64,000 nt of DNA from Actinopolyspora lacussalsi subsp. righensis (GCF_900116555.1 NZ_FPAT01000002.1:372001-436000), one strand, 5' to 3'. Counted from the stretch's first letter, positions 1 to 8,556 are shown. Notes: generated from the letters alone by a model not told the origin. Made by a program: numbers and translations.

Positions 1-393
1 AAGCAGTTCGGCCACCGCCTCGTCGGCGGGCCGGATCGCGACCGCGGCCTCGGTTTCGCCACCCGTGGTCAGCTCGGTGAGCGGATCGTCCAACAGGCTC
101 AGGTCGGTCAGTGGTTCGCCGCGACGCGCCGCGCGTGCCAGGACCTCGCCGGTGACTCGTTCTCGCTGCCGCAGCGCTCGGTCCGGAACCAGCCGCTCCG
201 GCATCCGGACCGTCGTGACGTCCCGCGGACCGACCCGGGTCCCCGGAGTCAGATCTCGGGACGCGGTCAGCACCGTCTTCGTTCTCGAAGCGGTCCCGGA
301 GTGCGCGGGCAGTGCGTACCACCCCGCCATCAGCAGCAGCACGGCCGCCAGGGCACGACGGAGCAGCACGATTCGTCTGCCCCGCATCCGCAT
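1..393 (-). CDS. SAF-domain protein, 3' end outside the window
   Basis: The minus strand reads without a stop from about 489 to the left edge. From the ATG at 393 the product starts with a basic stretch, then one hydrophobic segment (about residues 8-27, rich in A/V/L), then a periplasmic SAF-like region (TASRDLTPGTRVGPRDVTTV, then RERVTGEVLARAARRGEPLT). That matches the single-pass SAF proteins commonly found beside fmdB in actinobacteria. The family includes CpaB/RcpC-like pilus assembly factors and many proteins of unknown role. The C-terminus is lost at the window edge. A TTG at 456 would add about 21 basic residues, so the start is uncertain. The precise function is not known. Confidence 0.72.
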   Translation of the reverse strand, partial: MRMRGRRIVLLRRALAAVLLLMAGWYALPAHSGTASRTKTVLTASRDLTPGTRVGPRDVTTVRMPERLVPDRALRQRERVTGEVLARAARRGEPLTDLSLLDDPLTELTTGGETEAAVAIRPADEAVAELL

Positions 394-761
394 CGTCTCG
401 CGCAGCCGTTCCCGCGCGCCTCGCCGTAGCCGTCGGTCAGCGGTGCTTTCCCGCAATTCGATCTCCCGCTCGGTGCGTGGTGATTCTCGTCACCACGAGT
501 CTGGAGCGGCGTCGGAGGTTCCGAACAAACTCGACCGGCTCCGCTGTGGAGCGTCGATCCGGATGTGGACGGCAGCGGGGGTGGCGGAACCGGGTCAGGA
601 AGCCCGTGTCCCCGCGCGTCATCCTGCCGCGAGCCACCGTACGGCCGAGCCGCGGAACGGATGGGGTGCCGAACCGGGCCTGCCGGTGCGGTCTCCCGCT
701 GTCCGCCCGTGGCTCGCCCGGACAGCGGACGTACCTCGGGATCCGCGAGGGAGCGGTTCTG

Positions 762-1121
762 TCAGTTCGTGGCCGCGGAGGTCTGCGTCTGGGCTCCGGA
801 GGAGCTCGATTCCGAGGAACCACCGGAACTCCCACCCGACGACTCGGAACTCCCGGAGCTTCCCGAACCGGAGCTGTCGGAGGAGCCGTTGCCCGAGCCG
901 GAGTTCGTCCCCGCCGAGGCCCCGGACTCGCTCGAGGAGTTCGACCCGCGGCTGTCGTTGCGGTAGAACCCGCTGCCCTTGAAGACGACACCCACCGCGT
1001 TGAACTTCTTCCGCAGCCTGCCCGAGCACTCCGGGCAGTCGGTGAGCGAGTCCTCACTCAACGACTGGAAGGTCTCAAAATCGTGCCCGCAGGCGGTGCA
1101 GGCGTACTGGTAAGTGGGCAC
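762..1121 (-). CDS. FmdB-family zinc-ribbon protein, Ruc-like redox chaperone
   Basis: 119 aa. An N-terminal zinc ribbon begins PTYQYACTACGHDF and carries two CxxC pairs (CTAC at about residues 8-11, CPEC at about 32-35). A long Ser/Gly-rich, low-complexity and presumably disordered tail fills residues 50-119. GTG at 1121 is the likely start because GGAGG lies 9 nt upstream; the in-frame ATG at 1130 touches that Shine-Dalgarno. M. tuberculosis Rv0991c (Ruc) has the same build, the same neighbour (5-FTHF cyclo-ligase) and HrcA/CIRCE control, and is a chaperone activated by oxidation of the zinc cysteines. A CIRCE copy lies about 87 nt upstream here. That this copy is an active chaperone is inferred from homology and context. 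Confidence 0.85.
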   Translation of the reverse strand: MPTYQYACTACGHDFETFQSLSEDSLTDCPECSGRLRKKFNAVGVVFKGSGFYRNDSRGSNSSSESGASAGTNSGSGNGSSDSSGSGSSGSSESSGGSSGGSSESSSSGAQTQTSAATN

Positions 1122-1207
1122 GGGTCTCATACCTCCGGAATCGGACGGCGACGCATCGACGCGCCGCGCTCGGTGACACACGCGGTGCCGGTCCCCGGAC
1201 AACGACA

Positions 1208-1234
1208 TTGGCACTCGAACGGGACGAGTGCCAA
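1208..1234. promoter_or_regulatory. CIRCE element (HrcA operator)
   Basis: TTGGCACTC, 9 nt, GAGTGCCAA: two perfectly complementary 9-bp arms with the 9-nt spacer of the classical CIRCE box (TTAGCACTC-N9-GAGTGCTAA). The one changed position is compensated in the other arm. It lies between the divergent-facing end of the cyclo-ligase gene and the start of the FmdB/Ruc gene on the minus strand, about 87 nt from that start. No groES-like gene follows on the plus strand, so the FmdB gene is the probable target. HrcA is not encoded in the window. Confidence 0.85.
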
Positions 1235-1343
1235 TACGATAATGCTGCACGGCTGGACACCGACGCAATCGGGGCTGCGTCACAATGCGACGTCGATAAT
1301 GTCACGCGCCCGAAGGAGCTTCGGGGACCGCCCGTAACCGGAA

Positions 1344-1940
1344 TCACACCGGTAGGCGGGTGAATCCGGAAGCGGGGGTCACGACTCCGGTGACACGCAC
1401 GTCGTGTGCCTCGGCGGGCAGTTCCTCGACGAACTCCGAGTCCCGAACCACCGCCGCGAGCTCGGCCGAATCGTCGGCCAGCGGCAACGACCGGTCGTAG
1501 AAACCGGCACCCTTACCCAAGCGTACCCCTCGTCGGTCCACGGCCAGGGCGGGAACCAGCACCGCGCCCGCCTCCGAGATCGCACCCGCTCCCAGGTGGG
1601 GCGTGCTCGGTTCCAGCAGTCCGTAGGTCGCACGACGCAGCGAGTCCGGCCCCTCGTAGGCCGCCCACTCCAACGGGTTCCTGCCCGCCATGACGGGCAG
1701 CAACACGCGGTGGCCCCGTGCCACGAGGCTGTCGAGCAGTTCCGGTGATCCGGGTTCGGACCCCACCGGCACATAGGCGCAGACGGTTGTGATCCGTGTC
1801 TCGGACAACCATTCGATTATCGTCGTTCGCAGCGCACGGTTCTCCTCGGTACGGGTTCGTTCGGTGAGCGCGTCACGTTCCGAACCCAGCCTGCGTCGCC
1901 ACTGTTCTTTTCGGTTCAGTTCGTCTTCCGAGAGCGTCAC
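1344..1940 (-). CDS. 5-formyltetrahydrofolate cyclo-ligase
   Basis: 198 aa, usual length for the family. It converts 5-formyl-THF to 5,10-methenyl-THF with ATP in cytosolic folate metabolism. Visible hallmarks are the N-terminal basic helix (RKEQWRRRL), the mid-protein segment PLEWAAY, and the C-terminal signature VRLGKGAGFYDRSL, which holds the nucleotide-binding loop. GTG at 1940 gives the conventional N-terminus; the upstream in-frame ATG at 1979 would run into the divergent galU start. It is divergent from galU with only about 37 bp between starts, as in mycobacteria (Rv0992c/Rv0993). Confidence 0.93.
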   Translation of the reverse strand: MTLSEDELNRKEQWRRRLGSERDALTERTRTEENRALRTTIIEWLSETRITTVCAYVPVGSEPGSPELLDSLVARGHRVLLPVMAGRNPLEWAAYEGPDSLRRATYGLLEPSTPHLGAGAISEAGAVLVPALAVDRRGVRLGKGAGFYDRSLPLADDSAELAAVVRDSEFVEELPAEAHDVRVTGVVTPASGFTRLPV

Positions 1941-1977
1941 GAGACGAAGGGTAGTCAATATCGCTAGGCTCGCGGTC

Positions 1978-2901
1978 ATGAGTAGCCTGACAAGCTCGCA
2001 GGCGGCTGCGGCTTTCCGCACCGCGATCGTTCCAGCGGCGGGGCTGGGAACTCGCTTTCTCCCGGCCACGAAATCCGTGCCCAAGGAATTGTTGCCGGTC
2101 GTCGACACACCGGGAATCGAACTGGTGGCGGAGGAGGCGGCCGAAGCCGGTGCCGACCGCCTGGTCGTCGTCACCGCTCCGGACAAGAGTTCGGTGGTCG
2201 AACACTTCCACCCCCAGCCGGAACTGGAAGCCACTCTCGAGGCCAGGGACAAGCAGCGACTGCTTCGCAAGGTGCGCCGGGCCCCGGAGCTCATCACGGC
2301 CGATTCCGCCATTCAGGACAAGGCACTGGGACTCGGGCACGCCGTGGCCTGTGCCGAGCCGAACCTCGGTGCCGACGAGGACGCTGTCGCGGTGCTGCTG
2401 CCGGACGATCTGGTCTACCCCGCGAGTGCCGACGAGAGCGGTGTGCTGACCAGGATGTCCGAGGTGCGTTCCCGTCACGGCGGCAGCGTGCTGTGTGCCT
2501 TCGACGTGCCGCCCGAGCGGACCTCTTCCTACGGCGTCTTCGACGTTTCCGACACCGAGGAGCCCGATGTCAAACGTGTCCGCGGCATGGTGGAGAAGCC
2601 CCAACCCGCCGAGGCCCCATCCAATCTCGCGGCCGCGGGCCGCTATCTGCTCGACCGTCAGGTGTTCGACGCGTTGCGGCGCATCGAACCGGGTGCCGGC
2701 GGTGAACTGCAACTGACCGATGCCGTAGCGTTGCTGATCGCCGAGGGGCACCCGGTCCACGTCGTGGTCCATCGCGGGACGCGGCACGATCTGGGAAATC
2801 CCGGAGGTTTCCTGAAAGCGGCGGTCGATTTCGCGCTGCGGGACTCCGAGTACGGGACTGACCTGCGAGAGTGGCTGGGCGAACGGTTGAACCGGAGCTG
2901 A
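1978..2901 (+). CDS. galU: UTP-glucose-1-phosphate uridylyltransferase
   Basis: 307 aa. It makes UDP-glucose from UTP and Glc-1-P for cell-envelope and trehalose precursors. The nucleotide-binding motif AAGLGTRFLPATKSVPKELL sits near residue 24. GHAVACAEP (about residue 120) and VEKPQP (about 200) follow as in bacterial GalU. The ATG at 1978 fits the family N-terminus; upstream in-frame sequence is antisense to the cyclo-ligase gene. It is followed 64 bp downstream by the gephyrin-like gene, the order galU-glp-rimJ-glpR being conserved in actinobacteria. Confidence 0.95.
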   Translation: MSSLTSSQAAAAFRTAIVPAAGLGTRFLPATKSVPKELLPVVDTPGIELVAEEAAEAGADRLVVVTAPDKSSVVEHFHPQPELEATLEARDKQRLLRKVRRAPELITADSAIQDKALGLGHAVACAEPNLGADEDAVAVLLPDDLVYPASADESGVLTRMSEVRSRHGGSVLCAFDVPPERTSSYGVFDVSDTEEPDVKRVRGMVEKPQPAEAPSNLAAAGRYLLDRQVFDALRRIEPGAGGELQLTDAVALLIAEGHPVHVVVHRGTRHDLGNPGGFLKAAVDFALRDSEYGTDLREWLGERLNRS

Positions 2902-2965
2902 GCTCCGTACGCCGCTGTCCCGTGCGCGTACCGGTCAACAGTGTCTTCGCCGAAGAGGTCGAGCC

Positions 2966-4189
2966 ATGAGATCAGTGGATGAACAGCTTGCACGGGTACT
3001 CGCGGCCGCCGTGCGGCCTTCACCTGTTCGGGTGGCAATAGCGGAGGCGCAGGGCTTGTTGTGCGCCGAGGAAGTCGTGGCGGAGCGGGCGTTGCCGGGT
3101 GCCGACCAGGCCGCCGTGGACGGCTACGCGGTTCGCAGCGTCGATGTTCGCCACGCCGGTAGTGAACCGGTGGAGCTGCCCGTAGTGGGTGAGGTGACCG
3201 CCGGTTCACGACAGCCCCGTCGACTGCAGCCGGGTCAGACGGTTCACGTCACCACCGGCGCCCCGCTGCCGACGCTGGCCGACGCGGTGGTGCCGGTCTC
3301 GGAGACGGATCAGCATCCCGCCAAGGTCACGATCTGGCGTTCGGTGCCCTCGGCGGCCTTCGTCCGTCGCGAGGGTGAGGACGTGCGGTCCGGTGACGCC
3401 GCGGTCCGGCGGGGCACGGCGATCGGTCCCGCCCAGGTCGGTCTGCTGGCCGCGGTCGGCAGGAGCAAGGTACTGGTGCATCCCAGACCGCGGATATCGA
3501 TCATCTCGTTGGGACCGGAACTGGTCGATGTGGACCGTACTCCCGGTGCGGGGCAGGTTTACGACGTGAACTCCTATGCGCTCGCGGCGGCGGCCAGGGA
3601 CGCCGGTGCCGAGGTGACCAGGGTGGGCATCGTCGATTCCGATCCCAAACGCCTGCGCGAGGTGGTGGAGGGCAGGCTGCTGCTTTCCGAGATCGTGATC
3701 ATCGCCGGCGGTGCGGGCGGTTCCGCGGCCGAGGAGGTCCGCTCCTGTTTGGCGGAGCTCGGCGAGCTCGACACCACGAGAGTGGCCATGCACCCCGGTT
3801 CCACCCAGGGATTCGGACGACTGGGGCCCGACCGGGTGCCCACCTTCCTGCTCCCCGCCAACCCCGTGAGCGCTCTCGTCGTCTTCGAAGTACTGATAAG
3901 GCCGCTGTTGCGCTCGGCGCTGGGCAAGGCGAATCCGCATCGTCGTTCCATAGCAGCGGAGCTGGTATCGCCGGTTTCGTCCACGAAGGGGAGACGCGGT
4001 TTCGTACGGGGCAGACTGCTGCGCGACGCCGAGGGCGGTTCCTACCTGGTGCAGCCGGTGGGCGGCTCCGAGGAGCATCTGCTGGCTTCGTTGGCCGAGG
4101 CCAATTGCCTGATGATGCTCGACGAGGACGTCACTCAGGCCGTGGCAGGCGAGTGGCTCCGGGTGAGTTTCCTGTCACAGCGGTCCTGA
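2966..4189 (+). CDS. glp: Gephyrin-like MoeA paralogue Glp (cell-division factor)
   Basis: 407 aa with MoeA/gephyrin architecture: domain I with VDGYAV (51-56) and TTGAPLPTLADAVVP (96-110), an MPT-binding-like domain III, and a C-terminal beta domain. The canonical catalytic motifs are altered. TGDEL is SLGPEL (181-186), GGVSxGDxD is GGAGGS (248-253), and the PGNPVSA loop is PANPVSA (297-303). In Corynebacterium the gephyrin-like Glp binds FtsZ and a membrane receptor, GlpR; the receptor homologue is encoded two genes downstream here. The name MoeA is therefore probably misleading, although residual molybdotransferase activity cannot be excluded from sequence. RBS-like GAAGAGG lies about 12 nt before the ATG. 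Confidence 0.88.
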   Translation: MRSVDEQLARVLAAAVRPSPVRVAIAEAQGLLCAEEVVAERALPGADQAAVDGYAVRSVDVRHAGSEPVELPVVGEVTAGSRQPRRLQPGQTVHVTTGAPLPTLADAVVPVSETDQHPAKVTIWRSVPSAAFVRREGEDVRSGDAAVRRGTAIGPAQVGLLAAVGRSKVLVHPRPRISIISLGPELVDVDRTPGAGQVYDVNSYALAAAARDAGAEVTRVGIVDSDPKRLREVVEGRLLLSEIVIIAGGAGGSAAEEVRSCLAELGELDTTRVAMHPGSTQGFGRLGPDRVPTFLLPANPVSALVVFEVLIRPLLRSALGKANPHRRSIAAELVSPVSSTKGRRGFVRGRLLRDAEGGSYLVQPVGGSEEHLLASLAEANCLMMLDEDVTQAVAGEWLRVSFLSQRS

Positions 4190-4259
4190 GAACAGTGCTG
4201 ACGCATCCGCTCGGCGCGGCGGGGTGCTTTCGAGTCAGCGTTTCCAGTGATGGGAGCCG

Positions 4260-4934
4260 GTGTTCGTTATGGCGGGAGCCGTCCCCGAATTCGAGCTCGC
4301 CGAGGGCAGACATCCCGGTTGGCCCGCCAGGGTCGGGCCGCTGGTGGTGCCGGCGGGCAGGGTGGCGTTGCGCCCGCCCAGGCTGCGCGACGCCGCCGCT
4401 TGGAGCGAGGTGCGGCTGCGGGACAGGGACTACCTGCGGCGTTGGGAACCCACCGGTGGTGACTGGAACCAGCGCAACACGAGCACTGCCTGGTTCGGAC
4501 AGTGGAACGCGCTGCGCAGGATGGCGAGACGCGGCCATGTGCTGCCGTTCGTCATAACGCTGGACGGTGCGTTGGCGGGGCAGCTCACCATCGGGAACAT
4601 CATCCGGGGTGCGTTGCGTTCCGGATGGATCGGCTACTGGGTCTCGCGGCAGAGCGCGGGCTCGGGAGTGGCCACAGCCGCCGTGGCGCTGGCCGTGGAC
4701 CACTGCTTCGGCCCGACCGGACTCCACCGACTGGAGGCGACGGTGCGTCCGGAGAACTCACCCAGTGTGCGGGTCCTGGAGAAGTCGGGGTTCCGGCGCG
4801 AGGGGTTGTTCGAGCGGTATCTCGACGTGGCCGGAGCCTGGCGCGACCACTGGGTTTACGCGTTGACCCGTGAGGAGGTCCCCGAAGGGGCGGTGGCCGC
4901 GTTGATTCGATCGGGTCGTGCCGAGCGGCCCTGA
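4260..4934 (+). CDS. rimJ: RimJ-like GNAT N-acetyltransferase
   Basis: 224 aa GNAT-fold protein. RLRDAAAW at the N-terminus is the usual RimJ/RimL substrate-side helix. The acetyl-CoA pyrophosphate loop region lies around GYWVSRQSAGSGVATAAVAL (about residues 122-141), followed by the RLEATVRPENSPSVRVLEKSGF signature in two runs at about 155-176. RimJ-type enzymes acetylate protein N-termini, classically ribosomal protein S5. GTG at 4260 or ATG at 4269 can start it; GGGAG at 4252 favours the ATG slightly. It lies between glp and glpR in the conserved order (Rv0995 in M. tuberculosis). Confidence 0.85.
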   Translation: MFVMAGAVPEFELAEGRHPGWPARVGPLVVPAGRVALRPPRLRDAAAWSEVRLRDRDYLRRWEPTGGDWNQRNTSTAWFGQWNALRRMARRGHVLPFVITLDGALAGQLTIGNIIRGALRSGWIGYWVSRQSAGSGVATAAVALAVDHCFGPTGLHRLEATVRPENSPSVRVLEKSGFRREGLFERYLDVAGAWRDHWVYALTREEVPEGAVAALIRSGRAERP

Positions 4935-5252
4935 CGGAGCAGCTCCGACTCGGCTGCCGCGGCCACCGGGCGTTCCGCCCGCTGTGCGGGGTCGATGATT
5001 CCGCCGAACGCGCTCTCTGATGATGTTGTGTATTGACGATCACACGATCTCATTAGGAATCACTGGTTCTTTCGGGTGAAATCCATCGACAAAATTTGAT
5101 CACTGCGCGTCGTGTCTTGCCCCGTTTGCGGGATTTTCGTGCGTGCTTGGAGCGAGCCGGGCTCGGCGTGGCTCCAAGACAGGTATGAGGGTTCTGGATA
5201 ACGTGGACAGTGCAGGTGTGTGCCGCCGTTTGCCAGGGGGAGGTGGCAAGGT
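4935..5252 (+). other. Non-coding stretch before glpR with a possible promoter
   Basis: No convincing ORF. The middle (5000-5110) is AT-richer than its surroundings. TTGACG at 5033 is followed 15 nt later by TAGGAAT, a weak sigma-70-like promoter that could drive glpR separately from galU-glp-rimJ. A good Shine-Dalgarno (GGGGGAGG, 5236-5243) precedes the GTG at 5253. Confidence 0.4.
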
Positions 5253-6077
5253 GTGCTCAGCGCACTGATTTTCGTGGGGTTGGCAGCGGCTTGGCTCGTC
5301 GTTCTGGTGCCCATGTTCGTCCGCCGCGGCCGACGAGTCCCACGTACGACGGATACCGCGCTGAACTCGCGAGTGGTTCGGCGCGGTGGCCAGTCCCGGC
5401 CCGGGGCGGGTGGAACGAGCGGCAGTGGAAACAAGGAGGCGCTCACGATGCCTGACAGCACAGCAGGCAAGTCCCGTTCATCGGCCGCGCGGGACGACTC
5501 GGACCGAACCGACGTCGACGACGAGTTCGACGCCACGGGACGCGAGCACTGGAGTGGTTCGGACAGCGACGAGACGGGGTCGGGACGGCGTTACCGCCCC
5601 GGCCGAGGTGGCTTCGATCCGGACGCCGCCGCGCTGGCGGCACGTACCAAGTACGCGCGCAGACAGCGGATCGTGCTAGCCATGCTCGCGGTGGCCGTGG
5701 TGACCGCGGTGCTCGCCGGGTTGTCCTGGTCGGCGCTGTGGTGGGTGCACGGTCTCACCGATCTGCTGCTGATCGGATACCTGGGGTATCTGCGTAAGCA
5801 GGTGCGGATCGAGGAGGACGTGCGCAGTCGCAGGCTCGCGCGGCTCTCCGGTGAGTCGGACGAGCGTGACAAGGGGCACGAGGGCTCCCCGCACGCCGTG
5901 ACCGAGTCCGGTTACCCGGCCGACGAGCCCGTTCCGGAGGAGAGGCCCGCGGGGGCACGACCGGACGTTTCCCGTCCCGGGGACGCCGAGGTGCTCGACA
6001 TCGACGACGAGGATCCCGAGTTCGACGAACTCGACGATCGGTTGTGGCAGCCGTACCGCCGTGCGGTGGGAGAATAA
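5253..6077 (+). CDS. glpR: Glp receptor GlpR / SepX divisome membrane protein
   Basis: 274 aa. It opens with VLSALIFVGLAAAWLVVLVP, an N-terminal membrane helix (about 3-21) typical of SepX/GlpR. A long acidic disordered linker follows (about 30-128). Two adjacent helices lie at about 139-160 and 162-180, then an acidic cytosolic tail with EVLDIDDEDPEF. GTG at 5253 is preferred over the GTG at 5220 because GGGGGAGG sits 9 nt upstream and the shorter N-terminus matches the family. SepX stabilises the divisome in Streptomyces, and GlpR anchors Glp at the septum in Corynebacterium. Partnership with the Glp gene at 2966 is inferred from conserved linkage. Confidence 0.85.
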   Translation: MLSALIFVGLAAAWLVVLVPMFVRRGRRVPRTTDTALNSRVVRRGGQSRPGAGGTSGSGNKEALTMPDSTAGKSRSSAARDDSDRTDVDDEFDATGREHWSGSDSDETGSGRRYRPGRGGFDPDAAALAARTKYARRQRIVLAMLAVAVVTAVLAGLSWSALWWVHGLTDLLLIGYLGYLRKQVRIEEDVRSRRLARLSGESDERDKGHEGSPHAVTESGYPADEPVPEERPAGARPDVSRPGDAEVLDIDDEDPEFDELDDRLWQPYRRAVGE

Positions 6078-6167
6078 CGTCGAACGGCGGATGGGTGGGG
6101 GGTGTGCCCATCCGCCTGCGGCGGTTGCTATGCTAGTCGCGCACTCGGTCGGAAGGCCGGGAGCGCC

Positions 6168-6240
6168 GGGGCTGTAGCGCAGTTGGTAGCGCGTCTCGTT
6201 CGCATCGAGAAGGTCCGGGGTTCGATTCCCCGCAGCTCCA
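6168..6240 (+). tRNA. tRNA-Ala (anticodon CGC)
   Basis: 73 nt full cloverleaf. The acceptor GGGGCTG pairs with CAGCTCC and contains the G3:U70 wobble that identifies alanine tRNA. The D arm is GCGC/GCGC, the anticodon stem TCTCG/CGAGA has loop TTCGCAT (anticodon CGC, reading GCG), and the T arm is CGGGG/CCCCG with loop TTCGATT. The 3' CCA is not encoded. TATGCT about 35 nt upstream could be its -10 box. Confidence 0.97.
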
Positions 6241-6269
6241 CCGGGTCGCTCACTGTGCGAACCATTTTT

Positions 6270-6311
6270 CGAGGCCGTTTCCGCTGGCAAAGCGGGGACG
6301 GCCTCGTTTTT
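6270..6311 (+). terminator. Rho-independent terminator after tRNA-Ala
   Basis: CGAGGCCGT at 6270-6278 pairs perfectly with ACGGCCTCG at 6298-6306, and a run of five T follows directly. It stands 30 nt after the tRNA. Confidence 0.88.
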
Positions 6312-6579
6312 ATCGCGGAGCCGGGTCGCGTGCCTCCTCCCCGCCCGGCACCAATGCGACACCAGCCCGACCTGATCACCGGTTACCTCGCCAAGACCGG
6401 ACTGGGCCTCCCATCGCCATGACCCCGATCTCCAACCACCTCTAGCGGCGCGCGGAGGTATCCGAGTAGCGTACCGACTGGACGGTATGCATGTCGGTGC
6501 TCGGTGTCCGAACTTGGGTGACCTTCGTGCTGTAGCGAATGCCGTCGCTACGAGAATCCGACTACTACAGGGAGTGTCG

Positions 6580-6957
6580 ATGGCAGTCGATCCCGCGGCG
6601 GACGATCTCGCACGCGTGCTGGACGAAGTCCCGGAGGGACCTTTCGTGATGCTCAACCTGCTGCGGTTCACCCCGGACGGCCGCTCTTCATACGAGGAGT
6701 ACTCGAGGCGGGCCAGGCCCTTGCTGCAGCGTTACGGGGGTGAGGTCATCTATGTCGGCGATGGAACTACACCCTTGGTCGCCGAGGAAGGACAGGACTG
6801 GGACGCGGTGCTGCTCGTCCGATACCCCGATCGGGAGGCGTTCAGCCGTATGGTCGCGGATCCCGAGTACCAGGAGATCACCGGTCTGCGTGCCCGTGGG
6901 CTCGCTGAGGCCGTGCTCCAGCCGACTCTCCCCTGGGGCTCGCGTCGCGACTCCTGA
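6580..6957 (+). CDS. DUF1330-family protein
   Basis: 125 aa small ferredoxin-like-fold protein of the DUF1330 type: FVMLNLLRF near residue 22, YGGEVIYVGDG near 54, and VRYPDREAFSRMVADPEYQ near 80. These are the family's strand-helix repeats. The family is broad and mostly uncharacterised; some members act as small dimeric enzymes or stress proteins. ATG at 6580 follows AGGGAG by 7 nt. It stands alone between the tRNA terminator and a long non-coding stretch. Confidence 0.8.
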   Translation: MAVDPAADDLARVLDEVPEGPFVMLNLLRFTPDGRSSYEEYSRRARPLLQRYGGEVIYVGDGTTPLVAEEGQDWDAVLLVRYPDREAFSRMVADPEYQEITGLRARGLAEAVLQPTLPWGSRRDS

Positions 6958-7486
6958 CGAGCTCGGGCGGCGGGGAGCGTCGCGCCGACCGCCGGAGTGA
7001 ATCCCGGTACCGCAGGGCCGATTGTCCGGTAGGCGTCAGGTACTCCTCGAGCCCGCTGGTCACTTCAGAGGGCAGGACGGCGAGGCATCCGTTTTCGGGC
7101 CGTTGCCGGCCGTCGTGCACGCATCTCGCCGTCCGGCTGCGGGCGTCCACGCGGTAGGCCGATGCGCGTGATTGTCCACAGGACCTACGCATTGCGGGAC
7201 ATTCGTCGATATCCGCGGCGTCGGGTATCGCCCCCTCATGCCGAAACCCGGCCGCTCAGACCCGGCACCGTCAACGAGGTGGATCTCGCAGCGGACATCC
7301 ACCCGACTTTGACTCTGCTGCCCACCGGCAGTGCGACATCGTCGAACGTGGCATCAACCGCTGCAAACTGAGCCACTCGCTCGGCGCGGGAAACGGTGGT
7401 CGCACCATCGGTCTAGCGAGGAAAACCGGAATGAATCACGTGAGATCGGCATTTTGGAGCATAGTGGACTGCTAGCCTCGGCCACT
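6958..7486. other. Non-coding stretch before the ESX cassette
   Basis: No ORF here has a plausible start, RBS and codon use. The sequence drops in GC towards its right end, and the boundary of the lower-GC ESX cassette probably lies here. The gene that follows could start somewhat earlier than 7487. Confidence 0.4.
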
Positions 7487-8224
7487 GTGAACGAGGCTGG
7501 ATGGACACTCAACGATGAGGACTGGGAACGAACCCAGTACGAGGATCAAGACATACGTGATACCGCCGAGGGGAGTGCGAACGTACTCACCGGACGGGAC
7601 GCATCCGGAGTCGTGACTGTCGAAGTCATGTCAGATGGTGATGTAGTTGCTGTGCGCCTTGCTTCCGGATGGAAAGGCAGTGTCGAGCCGCACAGCCTGA
7701 ACAGTGTCGTCCTTGAGGCAGCCAACGCCGCCACGGCGCAGGCGTTGTCGCAGAAGATGGAAGGGTTCGATCCTGAGGCAGCGGTCGCCGGTTCGTCTGT
7801 CCGATCCGAGTCCGCAGAGCCCACCGCTGACGAAAGTCACATCACATCCGAAGATGCCATGCGCTTGCTGGATGCTGTCACCGCAGATCTCAACGACTTT
7901 ATGCGTCAGGTTTCCGCCGTCGCCGACCAGCCAACACACGTCGATAGTTCTGGTGGACACGTGACGGCCTCAGGGCAGCGTGGACAGCTCCTGAGCGTAG
8001 AGATTAACCCGCAGTGGGCTGGATCCGCCCGTGAGAGCGAAATCGAAGCCGAGATTACCGAGGCTCTCAAAAGGGTTAATAAAAAGAGTTCTCTTGGAGA
8101 GCTCGCTAACGGGCCTCAGAGCCGTAACATCGCTGAACTCAACGCGCTTGTCAGGGATCCCCAAGCGCTCATGCGGCGCGTGGGGCTTACGCCCGGACAC
8201 CGTCCGAACGATAAAGGTGAGTAG
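7487..8224 (+). CDS. YbaB/EbfC-like protein of an ESX cassette
   Basis: About 245 aa from a GTG at 7487 with no clear RBS; an upstream TTG at 7454 is possible. Two YbaB-like segments are visible. The first has VEVMSDGDVVAVRLASGWK and VVLEAANAATAQALSQKM. The second has HVTASGQRGQLLSVEINPQW followed by EITEALKRV. Actinomycetes often place such duplicated YbaB-like proteins directly before WXG100-type ESX substrates. DNA binding or a chaperone-like role is possible but unproven. The stop is 2 bp before the next ATG, so the genes form one transcription unit. Confidence 0.65.
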   Translation: MNEAGWTLNDEDWERTQYEDQDIRDTAEGSANVLTGRDASGVVTVEVMSDGDVVAVRLASGWKGSVEPHSLNSVVLEAANAATAQALSQKMEGFDPEAAVAGSSVRSESAEPTADESHITSEDAMRLLDAVTADLNDFMRQVSAVADQPTHVDSSGGHVTASGQRGQLLSVEINPQWAGSARESEIEAEITEALKRVNKKSSLGELANGPQSRNIAELNALVRDPQALMRRVGLTPGHRPNDKGE

Positions 8225-8226
8225 GT

Positions 8227-8556
8227 ATGTCTGGCAATGAAAGTATCAACGCGGCGCTCGATGCCATGCGCTCCGATGCTGCGGTATGGAACACGGCAGC
8301 GGCCGATATAAAAGGTCCTCTCAACAGCATCTCTAACCTGAAGCTTACTGGTGCGGAAATATCTTTTTTTGCCACTGAGAGAGGGCTGGACGCCACGTAC
8401 GATTCGGCGCGCGCTGCACTCGAAGACATGCTTGGTAAAGCTGCGGAATATTTTCAAAATATTAGCGACAATCTTGAGAGTGCTGCCCAACAGTACGAAC
8501 GCGACGATACAGATGCTGCAGGAAAAATTGAACAAGCTGGCCAGGGGTTGAATTAA
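8227..8556 (+). CDS. ESX/type VII secretion target, EspC/WXG100-like
   Basis: 109 aa all-helical hairpin type protein with no signal peptide. The C-terminal half carries YERDD (about residue 91), matching the YxxxD/E type VII secretion signal, in the AAQQYERDDTDAA context usual for EspC-like targets. It has no classical WXG turn; the central turn is GAEISFF. Local GC is clearly lower than the flanks (runs such as ATCTTTTTTTGCC), suggesting transfer. It is predicted to be exported by an ESX system that is not encoded in this window. Confidence 0.75.
   Translation: MSGNESINAALDAMRSDAAVWNTAAADIKGPLNSISNLKLTGAEISFFATERGLDATYDSARAALEDMLGKAAEYFQNISDNLESAAQQYERDDTDAAGKIEQAGQGLN

Noticed and set aside
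65-982. 305-codon plus-strand ORF at the left edge
   Set aside because: It is antisense to the SAF-domain gene and the Ruc tail; composition is Arg/Ser-rich with no motif.
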